Source: a virus. Taken from it: a stretch of 27,415 nt of DNA. The stretch covers positions 1 to 27,415 of IMG/VR virus record IMGVR_UViG_3300006108_000049, one strand, 5' to 3'. Under the pieces are notes generated by a model. That model searched no databases. It was not told where the DNA came from and was given only the letters and a program-made list of their open reading frames with translations. Numbering within the stretch: the first letter of the stretch is position 1; each line of letters begins with the position of its first letter. Below, piece by piece: positions 7,613 through 13,930 of the stretch. Both the position numbers and the translations under genes were made by a program.

Positions 7613-8080
7613 ATGAGAAAATATCTAATGATCGCCGCATTTCTATTCACCACTCCTGCTATGGCAGATCCAGTAGGAGATTTTTTTGGTGGTATCTTCG
7701 GCGAACAACCACAATCACAAGTGAAGAGAGGTAAACGTGCGAGAGCAGTTCAAAGCAACGATGATTTTAATATCAGTAATGCTTCTTATGGTGACCATCA
7801 TTCTGGTAGCAAAATGGTTGCTTCTTACTACGGGCATGGTGAAAGACTTTCCAGACATACGGCCTCGGGAGCAGTTTTCAATCCTCACGGACACACCGCT
7901 GCCCACAAAACACTTCCATTTGGCACGGTTCTCCGTGTCTGCCATAGAGGTTGCGTAAATGTTACCGTCAATGACAGAGGTCCATTCGTTCGAGGTCGTC
8001 ATCTTGATTTGTCTTACGGTGCTGCTAGGGCTATCCATATGGGATCGACATCGACGGTAACGGTAGAGAGATTGAACTAA
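7613..8080 (+). CDS. exported RlpA-like double-psi beta-barrel protein
   Basis: 155 residues with a clear Sec signal peptide (MRKYLMIAAFLFTTPAMA, likely cut after residue 18). The C-terminal about 95 residues match the RlpA double-psi beta-barrel: VASYYGHGERLSRHTASG, LPFGTVLRV, VNDRGPFVRGRHLDLS and the GAARAI helix. Cellular RlpA acts on denuded peptidoglycan at the septum, in some species as a lytic transglycosylase. The SPOR domain of cellular RlpA is absent, as is the lipobox, so this is a minimal soluble periplasmic version. A good Shine-Dalgarno (AAAGGA) precedes the start. It overlaps the next gene by TAATG. A role in wall weakening or late lysis is inferred. Confidence 0.85.
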   Translation: MRKYLMIAAFLFTTPAMADPVGDFFGGIFGEQPQSQVKRGKRARAVQSNDDFNISNASYGDHHSGSKMVASYYGHGERLSRHTASGAVFNPHGHTAAHKTLPFGTVLRVCHRGCVNVTVNDRGPFVRGRHLDLSYGAARAIHMGSTSTVTVERLN

Positions 8081-8886
8081 TGGCATTTGATAATTCATAC
8101 CTACAAAGAAATAATGGATACCTTGCTAGAAAAGAGATTAATAATATAAAAGAGCAACTTTTAAATGTAGATCACAAACGATTGGAGATTTATGGTTGGA
8201 AAGTTTATAGTCAAGGAGATGAGGATGGTATTATTGATACCATCTTTCATCGTTTAGGTATTGAAAAAGGAACTTTTGTAGAAATAGGTGTGGAAAATGG
8301 TTTAGAATGTAATACTCTTTTACTATTACACCAAGGTTGGAAAGGTTTCTGGTTTGAGGCCAATGAAGATTATGCAAAACAAATACAATCAAAATTTTCA
8401 TCTATAAAAGAATTAGGCCTTGGTATAGGTAAGATTACAAAAGAAAATATCAATGAGATTTTTAAAAATGCTGGAATTAAAGATTTAGATTTTTTATCCA
8501 TTGATATTGATGGTATGGATATTTATCTTTTAGAATCCTTAGAAATTAAACCAAAAGTTATTTGTATTGAATATAATGCCAAATGGCCAGCACATATTTC
8601 AAGAAAACCTGTTTATGATCCTAATTATATATGGTCTGGAACCGATTATATGGGATCAAGTCTCAAGGCAATTACAGAAGTTGCTGATCAAAAAGGATAT
8701 GAGTTAGTTGGTACTAGCATAACTGGTGCTAACGCATTTTATGTGATAAAAAATTTAATTAATGATAAGTTCTCAAAAAATAAAGAAATTACTGATCTAT
8801 ATAATCCACCAAGATATTGGTTGATATACGATCATTTTTGGCATATAGGACATCCTGCTGATTTTGGACCATATACAGATGCTTGA
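8080..8886 (+). CDS. FkbM-like SAM-dependent methyltransferase
   Basis: 268 residues. Features of the FkbM/methyltransf_21 group are YSQGDEDGII near the start, the SAM-binding loop FVEIGVENGLECNT (about 67-80), an acidic strand end WFEAN, FLSIDIDGMD (Asp motif IV region) and the ICIEYNA strand. The domain usually O-methylates sugars or glycolipids. No export signal is seen. The start overlaps the RlpA-like stop and the end overlaps the cupin-like gene by 8 bases, so the three form one unit. Codon use is AT-rich with many ATA and AAT codons, unlike the RlpA-like gene, which suggests arrival together with the following oxygenase. The substrate is unknown. Confidence 0.75.
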   Translation: MAFDNSYLQRNNGYLARKEINNIKEQLLNVDHKRLEIYGWKVYSQGDEDGIIDTIFHRLGIEKGTFVEIGVENGLECNTLLLLHQGWKGFWFEANEDYAKQIQSKFSSIKELGLGIGKITKENINEIFKNAGIKDLDFLSIDIDGMDIYLLESLEIKPKVICIEYNAKWPAHISRKPVYDPNYIWSGTDYMGSSLKAITEVADQKGYELVGTSITGANAFYVIKNLINDKFSKNKEITDLYNPPRYWLIYDHFWHIGHPADFGPYTDA

Positions 8887-9541
8887 ACTACTAAAAGACA
8901 GAATAGCAAAATTAGAACCTTTTTATGAGAGAAATGCTATTAAAGGTATTTTCTCATGGAAAGATTTAGAAAATTCATTCAATTTCAGACCTTCAAATAC
9001 ACAGAGTAGATTTAAGGTATTTTTTGAAGAAGGTGATGGATATGAATGGCCTAGCCAAGCATGGATATCGGATATTAATGCTTTTCCACCATCCATCATA
9101 CAAAGAATAACCAAAAAATACCTTTGTCATATTATGGACTCTTCAAGGGTAAATGAAACAATTAATACTATATGTGGTGAATTGGAATCAATAACAAATT
9201 TACCTACAGATGCTCATATATACTTTGATTTGACCGACCAACAAAATGTAGGATTCGGAATACATTTTGATTTGGCGCACAATTTAATAGTTCAGGTTGA
9301 AGGTAAATCGAATGTAAGAATGTGGGATGTGAAATGTTATGATGATGAAAAGAAAAATGTAAAAGACTTAGAAGAAGAACCACTATTTGAAATAGTAATG
9401 AAACCAGGTGATATTTGCTATGCTCCTGCTCATTATTACCATGAAGTCAAGTCCTTAACTAAAAGATTATCGGTTAGTTTTCCTAGTCATACATTGATGA
9501 CAGAACCTTTCCAAGAAAGAGAGTGGATAAAAATTACTTGA
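8879..9541 (+). CDS. cupin/JmjC-like 2OG-Fe(II) oxygenase
   Basis: 220 residues from ATG 8879; an upstream in-frame TTG (8864) is possible, but neither has a good Shine-Dalgarno, so coupling to the upstream gene is likely. Metal-site pattern: H129-F-D131 in GFGIHFDLAHN and a distal H188 in KPGDICYAPAHYYHEV, the cupin_8/JmjC-type arrangement seen in protein hydroxylases such as ROXA. LIVQVEGKSNVRMWD between them is the usual beta-strand with the family WxGxK-like turn. It pairs with the methyltransferase upstream and shares its AT-rich codon use. Its stop TGA is part of the TTGACA -35 box of the next promoter. The target is unknown. Confidence 0.68.
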   Translation: MLELLKDRIAKLEPFYERNAIKGIFSWKDLENSFNFRPSNTQSRFKVFFEEGDGYEWPSQAWISDINAFPPSIIQRITKKYLCHIMDSSRVNETINTICGELESITNLPTDAHIYFDLTDQQNVGFGIHFDLAHNLIVQVEGKSNVRMWDVKCYDDEKKNVKDLEEEPLFEIVMKPGDICYAPAHYYHEVKSLTKRLSVSFPSHTLMTEPFQEREWIKIT

Positions 9542-9566
9542 CAAACCTTCCTGGTGCCTATATACT
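9538..9566 (+). promoter_or_regulatory. strong sigma-70-like promoter for exported protein gene
   Basis: TTGACA (9538-9543), 17-base spacer, TATACT (9561-9566): 11 of 12 consensus bases at ideal spacing. The -35 overlaps the upstream TGA stop. The predicted +1 near 9573 gives a leader of about 54 bases before ATG 9627. Confidence 0.8.
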
Positions 9567-9626
9567 AGTGTATGTTGCATTGCAGCATTGTTTCGCTAAC
9601 TTTAGGAAACTAGGAAAGGAAAAGAA

Positions 9627-9869
9627 ATGAATAAGGTTATTTCTCTTATCGCACTATTCTATTTCGCCAACCAGGCCGTCGCTGCCGATGCTGGCGAATA
9701 TAACAAAGACACATACCAAAACTACGGATATGCCGCTGGTGCTTCCGTATTCGGTGGTTCAGAACTAAAGGGTGGTCTTCGCGGTGCACATGTAGCATCA
9801 AACCATCACACCTCAAACTTCTATTATCCTGGATACGCGGTAGTGCCTAATAAAGAGGATACTAAATAA
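9627..9869 (+). CDS. small exported protein, function unknown
   Basis: 80 residues with a Sec signal peptide (MNKVISLIALFYFANQAVAA, cut after about residue 19-20). The mature part of about 60 residues is rich in Gly, Tyr, Ala and His (NYGYAAGASVFGG, ASNHHTSNFYYPGYA) and has no Cys. It has its own sigma-70 promoter and a good Shine-Dalgarno (AGGAAAGG, 9613-9620), so it is probably transcribed by the unmodified host polymerase early in infection and acts in the periplasm or outer membrane. No family is recognised. It resembles in composition the exported protein at 10857. The stop is inside a CTAAATA box. Confidence 0.72.
   Translation: MNKVISLIALFYFANQAVAADAGEYNKDTYQNYGYAAGASVFGGSELKGGLRGAHVASNHHTSNFYYPGYAVVPNKEDTK
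9862..9868 (+). promoter_or_regulatory. late-promoter box CTAAATA upstream of Ntn-hydrolase-like gene
   Basis: CTAAATA overlaps the stop of the exported protein and lies 28 bases before ATG 9897. A small inverted repeat AGAT-ATA-ATCT (9869-9879) follows directly. The class assignment rests on similarity to T4-type late boxes. Confidence 0.5.
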
Positions 9870-9896
9870 GATATAATCTAAATCTCTAGGGTTAAA

Positions 9897-10799
9897 ATGT
9901 GTATCATCGCCGCAAAATATTTTAAAGATACAGGTTGGGTTTTAGCCAAGAATAGAGATCAAGATTATGTCTCCCACGTATCATTCAAAGACGAGCAAAA
10001 AACTAAGGTCGGAGAAATTCTAGTTATGTTTGATCATGACATCTCATACCAAGAAGGTATGAACCACGATGGTTTGGTTATAATGACAACTAGTTTAACT
10101 CCGGTCCTTACTCAAGAGACAAATAAAAAAGACGGTGATGATATCTACAAAGCACTCCATATGGAACAAATGGATGCCGTCAAATACCTAATTGACCAGA
10201 AAATGACTGGTTTCATCTTTGTAGCAACTCCAAAAAAATTAGTATTGATTGAGGCTACCAGAGAAGATGATGGCACCGGTGAATACAAGTCCGTTGTTCG
10301 TGTAATCCCCACCACAGAAATCGTTGTTAGAACCAATCATGGTGTCCGATTACCATGGGCAGGATTTCAGTATGGTATTGATGAGAAGCAGGACGTATGG
10401 AGAAAGTCCAGCGAGATTAGGAAGAGACTAACAGAAAAGGTTATGGTAAAAGCCAATTCACCGGAAGAAATGTTAGATGCTCTTGCCGAGTGGCAGATAG
10501 ATGACTTGCAAATGAACCCGTTCCGTGTTGAAAACAAACCAAGGCAAATGAGAACCATTTTCCAGTGGGCATTAGTTCCATCTGAAGACATAGCAATCAT
10601 ACGCCCTATACAAACTAAAATGCATCTAAAGGTTTCCCATCAAAAACTCCATATAAAGATGCTAGATAATGAACCAATTGAAAAAATATATAATGGAAGG
10701 ATTAAACATTTTTCCTGTATCAAAGTAGTTGATAACGGAAAAGAATGTAAAACGATAATCCGAGAAGATAGAAAATCATTCAAGGATTTCATAAACTAG
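9897..10799 (+). CDS. Ntn-hydrolase-like protein (choloylglycine hydrolase / TANGO2 NRDE-like)
   Basis: 300 residues. The protein begins MCIIAAKYF, which after Met removal leaves an N-terminal Cys nucleophile, followed by GWVLAKNRDQDY, the conserved Asn-Arg-Asp block seen in penicillin V acylase/choloylglycine hydrolases, C45 acyltransferases and TANGO2-type (NRDE) proteins. EGMNHDGLVIMTTS and VRTNHGVRLPW fit the alpha-beta-beta-alpha fold with a conserved Asn in TNHG. These enzymes cleave linear amide bonds or process themselves. No signal peptide is seen. It may amidate or deacylate a host metabolite, for example a quorum-signal or wall-linked amide, but this is conjecture. AGGG (9887-9890) serves as Shine-Dalgarno; a late box precedes it. 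Confidence 0.68.
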   Translation: MCIIAAKYFKDTGWVLAKNRDQDYVSHVSFKDEQKTKVGEILVMFDHDISYQEGMNHDGLVIMTTSLTPVLTQETNKKDGDDIYKALHMEQMDAVKYLIDQKMTGFIFVATPKKLVLIEATREDDGTGEYKSVVRVIPTTEIVVRTNHGVRLPWAGFQYGIDEKQDVWRKSSEIRKRLTEKVMVKANSPEEMLDALAEWQIDDLQMNPFRVENKPRQMRTIFQWALVPSEDIAIIRPIQTKMHLKVSHQKLHIKMLDNEPIEKIYNGRIKHFSCIKVVDNGKECKTIIREDRKSFKDFIN

Positions 10800-10828
10800 T
10801 TGACAAGATTTGTTCCTTAGTGTAGGAT
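10800..10828 (+). promoter_or_regulatory. sigma-70-like promoter for Gly/Tyr-rich exported protein
   Basis: TTGACA (10800-10805) directly follows the upstream TAG stop; a -10 candidate TAGGAT (10823-10828) is at 17-base spacing. TATAAC at 10833 is a better -10 by sequence but is 27 bases away. The predicted +1 is near 10835. Confidence 0.5.
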
Positions 10829-10856
10829 ATAGTATAACTCATGAAAGGTTATGGAA

Positions 10857-11195
10857 ATGAAAAAGCAAATTATCGCAATTGTTGCTGCTATCGGAATTAG
10901 TTTTGCTGCTGCTTCTCCCGCTAAGGCCTGGGGTTATGGTTACGGCGGTTGGGGTGGATGGGGATATGGCGGATGGGGTTACGGCGGCGGTTATGGTGCT
11001 GCTATGCTCGGCGCTGGCCTTGTAGGTGGTATCATTGGTGGTGCCCTTGCTGCTCCTTATGGTTATGGATACGGTTATGCTGTTCCTGTTGCTCCTGCAT
11101 ATGGTTATGCTCCACAGCGTCCAGTCCGTAAGAATGTAATTATTAAGAATAGTCCTGGTGCTACGGTTATTGAGGAAGATGATTTCGGTTGGTAA
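10857..11195 (+). CDS. exported Gly/Tyr/Trp-rich repeat protein
   Basis: 112 residues from ATG 10857, preferred over ATG 10851 because AAGG (10845-10848) is 8 bases before it. The Sec signal peptide MKKQIIAIVAAIGISFAAASPAKA is followed by a low-complexity stretch of GYGG, GWGG and GYGGG units, a glycine-zipper-like segment (GAGLVGGIIGGALAAP) and a second GYGYGYA-P-rich stretch. The C-terminus is polar and acidic. The glycine zipper suggests membrane insertion or oligomerisation in the envelope. It has its own sigma-70-like promoter. Superficially it resembles small exported Gly/Tyr-rich proteins of Alphaproteobacteria; a host origin is possible. Function is unknown. Confidence 0.72.
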   Translation: MKKQIIAIVAAIGISFAAASPAKAWGYGYGGWGGWGYGGWGYGGGYGAAMLGAGLVGGIIGGALAAPYGYGYGYAVPVAPAYGYAPQRPVRKNVIIKNSPGATVIEEDDFGW

Positions 11196-11205
11196 GAGGT
11201 AAACA

Positions 11206-11490
11206 ATGTGCTATTATACAATCACCACTAATGTAGAAAATAAAGAAGGTCATCTACAGGCAATTATGATTATTGATGCCACAGATGAAGAGATGGCCAA
11301 ACGAGAGTATATCAAGACGTTCAAGTTATATGAATATAACCTTATAGAAGGTATTCGTATACCAGATGGATTTGCTGGGTTGGTAACTGAACCTATCAAA
11401 AAGGTACTATATAAACATGCAACTGGCCGGTCCAATTTACCATTGGTAAGTTATAGTAATTGTGTTCACATGAAATATGATGAGGAATGA
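11206..11490 (+). CDS. hypothetical protein, 94 residues
   Basis: Not recognised. It is a soluble, mixed alpha/beta protein (MCYYTITTNVENKEGHLQAIMIIDATDEE..) with three Cys residues at 2, 90-region and none paired in a metal motif. AAGAGG is a good Shine-Dalgarno 6 bases upstream. It shares the operon of the exported protein upstream; the next gene's Shine-Dalgarno (GAGG, 11482-11485) lies inside its 3' end, so the two are coupled. Confidence 0.68.
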   Translation: MCYYTITTNVENKEGHLQAIMIIDATDEEMAKREYIKTFKLYEYNLIEGIRIPDGFAGLVTEPIKKVLYKHATGRSNLPLVSYSNCVHMKYDEE

Positions 11491-11494
11491 AAAA

Positions 11495-11836
11495 ATGAAA
11501 AAGTTAATCACGCTTGCCGCCATACTTGCCTCTTTCTCGGCACAGGCTAAGTCTCAACCTAAAAAGGAAGAACTACCTATCTGTGACAAGAGAGAAAGCG
11601 TTCTGAAGTTAATGGAAGACTCCAAGTTCTTCTCTTTACTCAACATGACTAACAAGGAAGGTGTGGTAGAGACCATTTGGATTTCAGGTACTTCTATTGC
11701 TGTCACCACCAATCCACCTAAAAGTGAGATGACTTGCCTTATTGCTATGATGAGTGATGTTGTTTATAATTCTGATACAGTAACAGGTTTATATAAAGTA
11801 TTTGAGGCACAATTAAATAAAGAAAAAGGTATCTAG
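11495..11836 (+). CDS. exported protein, 113 residues, function unknown
   Basis: ATG 11495 is chosen because GAGG at 11482-11485 is 9 bases upstream and the product then begins with a typical Sec signal peptide, MKKLITLAAILASFSAQA. The upstream in-frame ATG 11477 would add six polar residues. The mature part has a conserved-looking ICDKRESVLKLMEDSKFFSLLNMTNKEG start and two Cys (near 23 and 78) that could form a periplasmic disulfide; SGTSIAVTTNPPKSEMTCLIAMMSD forms a beta-rich part. This pattern is common in small phage periplasmic proteins, but no family is recognised. The late box of the next gene begins 4 bases after its stop. Confidence 0.7.
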   Translation: MKKLITLAAILASFSAQAKSQPKKEELPICDKRESVLKLMEDSKFFSLLNMTNKEGVVETIWISGTSIAVTTNPPKSEMTCLIAMMSDVVYNSDTVTGLYKVFEAQLNKEKGI

Positions 11837-11840
11837 GTGC

Positions 11841-11847
11841 CTAAATA
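11841..11847 (+). promoter_or_regulatory. late-promoter box CTAAATA upstream of leader copy C
   Basis: CTAAATAGAT is identical here and in leader copy A, and lies 4 bases after the upstream stop codon. The predicted start is at the foot of the hairpin ATTCC/GGAAT (11851-11869). Confidence 0.6.
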
Positions 11848-11975
11848 GATATTCCATATTCTTCGGAATGTGGTAGCCACCTGACCACGAAGGTACTGGC
11901 CGGTGGCACTTAACTATTACTGTAGGTCGCGGATGGCCGTCCCACCTACTCTAATGCTTTTCTGGAGCACCAGCA
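11848..11975 (+). promoter_or_regulatory. structured 5' leader, copy C, with extra 5' hairpins
   Basis: This 128-base gene-free stretch is a chain of hairpins. The common core is P1 GTAGG (11922-11926) with CCTAC (11945-11949), a short inner helix GGA (11931-11933) with TCC (11940-11942), and P3 TGCT (11955-11958) with AGCA (11966-11969), with GGAG at the loop edge and ATG 11976 after CAGCA. Compared with copies A and B it has about 70 additional bases holding ATTCC/GGAAT (11851-11869) and GCCACC (11876-11881) with GGTGGC (11902-11907). P3 shows a compensatory A-T to G-C change relative to copy A. Confidence 0.65.
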
Positions 11976-12500
11976 ATGGATATTTATAAGTCTTTATCAG
12001 ACACCTTAGGTGTAGAATATATACCTTCTTCCGATTCATCTCCCCAAAACAACTTTATTCCTTTATTTTCTAATAGGAGCGGATTTGAGGGAAAAAATCA
12101 TACGGATGAAACTAAGTTATTGCTATCTAAACCAAAGTCGGAGGAGACAAAACAAAAGATTAGTGCTACTATGAAGTCACTAGGATATATACCGCCTTCT
12201 CAAAAAGGTGTAAAAAGAACAGAAGAAACAAAAGCAAAGATAAGTATTTCTATAAGAAAATCTATATCAAAAGGAAAAAATAAAAATATTATTAGAAATA
12301 AGGATCCTAAAACAGATACACACAAACAAAAGATTAGTATATCGGTAAGCGCACGATTGAGTTGTCCGGAAATAAAAGAAAAGATGTGTAAACCAAGAAA
12401 AGAAATGTGTTGTCCTGTTTGTGGATTAGTTGGTCGTGGTGGTATTATGAAGAGATACCATTTCACCAACTGTAAAAGCATCCCCAAATCAATGGGGTGA
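11976..12500 (+). CDS. homing-endonuclease relative lacking the nuclease domain (NUMOD3 plus zinc finger)
   Basis: 174 residues. It begins MDIY, like MSIY of the 4959 and 20619 proteins, right after the same leader, but no GIY-YIG core follows. Instead there are NUMOD3-type repeats (KNHTDETKLLLSKPKSEETKQKIS, then GVKRTEETKAKIS and TDTHKQKIS) and a C-terminal zinc finger CCPVCG...MKRYHFTNC, like that of the 4959 protein. It could therefore bind DNA but not cut it. The frame is intact, so it may be a retained DNA-binding protein rather than a decaying pseudogene; it could also be a recent internal deletion. The first 35 residues after MDIY are not recognised. It is AT-rich and Lys-rich. Confidence 0.7.
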   Translation: MDIYKSLSDTLGVEYIPSSDSSPQNNFIPLFSNRSGFEGKNHTDETKLLLSKPKSEETKQKISATMKSLGYIPPSQKGVKRTEETKAKISISIRKSISKGKNKNIIRNKDPKTDTHKQKISISVSARLSCPEIKEKMCKPRKEMCCPVCGLVGRGGIMKRYHFTNCKSIPKSMG

Positions 12501-12502
12501 AG

Positions 12503-12528
12503 TCCAAAGGCTAACCTTAGGTTTTGGA
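12503..12528 (+). other. hairpin between zinc-finger gene and M15-like gene
   Basis: TCCAAA (12503-12508) pairs with TTTGGA (12523-12528), with a nested ACC/GGT. A second small hairpin CCCCA/TGGGG (12482-12497) covers the end of the upstream gene. No T-run follows, so it is not a typical terminator; it may shape the leader of the next gene. Confidence 0.4.
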
Positions 12529-12551
12529 TGGATAAAAGGAAGGAAATACCA

Positions 12552-13076
12552 ATGAAGAAGATTATTCTAGCCGCCATGGCGGCATCTGTTATGTTTGCGG
12601 TATGCGGCATGGCAGAAGCCAGAGTCCATTACGGCAAACATAGTCAATATTCAGACCAATCCGTGCAAGAGGAATCCGATCCACTCGCCAGCGTATTTGG
12701 CGGAGAAAATTGGAGTGTCTCACCTCAACCACGTTATAAGAACAAGAGACAGGTCCGCCAGTTCCACGAGGAGCAGGAAGAAAACTGGGGTTTCGCCGCA
12801 GCTTCTACATCCTTGGTGGAATACGGACACCAACTACAGCGACAGGGGTTCCGTGTTTCGGAACATCCCGCATTTGGTGGAGTCCATCGTGTCCATCACG
12901 GGTGGGCCCATTACGCTGGCCGAGCCATTGATGTGAACGTTGGGCGCGGCGTTGTAGAAGCACGTTCTGGATATGCTCATAAGTTTGACCAGCTGGCCGC
13001 CGATGCTAGAGCGGCTGGTTACACCGTCCTATGGCGGGTTCCTGGTCATTATAACCATATACATATTCAGCGATAA
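12552..13076 (+). CDS. exported M15-like D,D-peptidase (zinc)
   Basis: 174 residues from ATG 12552, chosen because AAGGAAGG lies 8-15 bases upstream and a Sec signal peptide follows (MKKIILAAMAASVMFAVCGMAEA, cut after about residue 23). The upstream in-frame ATG 12528 would spoil the signal. The C-terminal domain has the M15-type zinc pattern: H120-YAGRAI-D127 (HxxGxAxD) and a late H169-I-H171 (NHIHI). This fits D-Ala-D-Ala carboxypeptidase or L-Ala-D-Glu endopeptidase folds used by phage endolysins. Export by Sec rather than holin would place it in the periplasm while cells live. The middle is Arg/Glu-rich linker. It ends in the ATAATAAATAG box and a terminator. Confidence 0.8.
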   Translation: MKKIILAAMAASVMFAVCGMAEARVHYGKHSQYSDQSVQEESDPLASVFGGENWSVSPQPRYKNKRQVRQFHEEQEENWGFAAASTSLVEYGHQLQRQGFRVSEHPAFGGVHRVHHGWAHYAGRAIDVNVGRGVVEARSGYAHKFDQLAADARAAGYTVLWRVPGHYNHIHIQR

Positions 13077-13082
13077 TAAATA
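13076..13082 (+). promoter_or_regulatory. late-promoter box ATAAATA
   Basis: ATAAATA begins at the last base of the M15-like stop codon and lies 1 base before a GC-rich hairpin. If active, it would start an mRNA carrying that hairpin at its 5' end and then ClpP. Weak evidence because the same bases could be coincidental A/T next to a stop. Confidence 0.4.
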
Positions 13083-13083
13083 G

Positions 13084-13112
13084 AGGCGGGGAGCAATTCC
13101 CGCCTTTCTCTT
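13084..13112 (+). terminator. rho-independent terminator after the secreted-protein island
   Basis: AGGCGGGGA (13084-13092) pairs with TTCCCGCCT (13097-13105), with one G-T pair and a GCAA tetraloop of the GNRA type, followed by a pyrimidine-rich TTTCTCTT. It separates the M15-like gene from ClpP. Confidence 0.8.
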
Positions 13113-13130
13113 ACAAAATGGAGAATGAAA

Positions 13131-13706
13131 GTGGCGTTAGTAGAAAAAAACGAAAAAGACTCACCTAATATTCCAAGTTTAGAAGACCATCACTATTACA
13201 TTTTCTCATCCGACTTTGATAATGGTTCCACATCCGATGCTATGAGTTTTATCATTGCTCGTAACCTTATGAATGGCAAAGACCGTCCTAAGTTTATGAA
13301 GTTCATTATCAACTCACCAGGTGGTAATGTGGCATCGGCATTTGCCCTCATTGATACGATGAAGGGTTCCAAGATCCCAGTCTATACATACGGCATGGGC
13401 GAGATTGCTTCCTGTGGTCTATTGACCTTTATGGCAGGTGCTAAGGGCAAGCGTTTCATTACACCTAATACTGCTATTCTCTCTCACCAGTTTTCTTGGG
13501 GTACCATTGGCAAGGAACACGAACTGATGGCCTCAGTAAAAGAGTTTGAGAATACCAGTGCCCGTATCATCTCGCATTATAAGAAATGTACCGGACAGAC
13601 CGAGGCGACAATCAAGAAGTATCTGTTACCTGCCGAAGATGTTTGGCTAACTCCAAAAGAGGCAATCAAGTATGGCCTGGCCGATGAGATTGTGGACTTT
13701 TACTAA
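13131..13706 (+). CDS. ClpP-like serine protease
   Basis: 191 residues from GTG 13131; ATG 13125 is also in frame, but the only Shine-Dalgarno, GGAG (13120-13123), is 7 bases from GTG and just 1 from ATG. The crotonase-like ClpP fold is clear: FIINSPGGNVASAFALIDTM, the nucleophile loop GEIASCGLLTFMAG (Ser), and LSHQFSWGTIG (His). The region that should carry the catalytic Asp reads IKKYLLPAEDVWLTPKEAIKYGLADEIV; Tyr sits where ClpP has the Asp, with nearby Asp/Glu as possible replacements. No Clp ATPase is encoded in the window. In phages this fold serves as prohead protease or as a protease of unknown target; with late boxes nearby, either is possible. It joins the next gene by TAATG. Confidence 0.85.
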   Translation: MALVEKNEKDSPNIPSLEDHHYYIFSSDFDNGSTSDAMSFIIARNLMNGKDRPKFMKFIINSPGGNVASAFALIDTMKGSKIPVYTYGMGEIASCGLLTFMAGAKGKRFITPNTAILSHQFSWGTIGKEHELMASVKEFENTSARIISHYKKCTGQTEATIKKYLLPAEDVWLTPKEAIKYGLADEIVDFY

Positions 13707-13930
13707 TGCTGGAACTAAATACCATCGGTGAAAAACGCCGTAAGGTAGCGGCAGAAAGAATAAAGATTTGTGAAGAGTGCCCGGAACTGGAGACAACTTT
13801 GTACCAGTGTAAGGTGTGTATGTGCTTTATGAAAGGTAAAACTCTCTTTATGGACTCTAAATGTCCACTAGGTAAATGGGGAAAACATGAAGAACATAAC
13901 AGACCTACCATGGATGAAAATAGCAAGTAA
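13706..13930 (+). CDS. small Cys-rich, probably zinc-binding protein
   Basis: 74 residues. It carries CEEC-P (about 22-26), CKVCMC (35-40) and a late SKCPLGKW, giving six Cys in paired arrangement typical of a zinc ribbon; small proteins ending CPxGKW are frequent in T4-like phages (DUF6171-like, from memory). The N-terminal half is a basic helix (GEKRRKVAAERIKI), suited to nucleic-acid or protein contact. It overlaps ClpP by TAATG and the endolysin gene by 44 bases in another frame. Confidence 0.72.
   Translation: MLELNTIGEKRRKVAAERIKICEECPELETTLYQCKVCMCFMKGKTLFMDSKCPLGKWGKHEEHNRPTMDENSK

Noticed and set aside
12528-12551. Longer start for the M15-like protein
   Set aside because: It would put a charged stretch (MDKRKEIP) before the signal peptide and has no Shine-Dalgarno, unlike ATG 12552.
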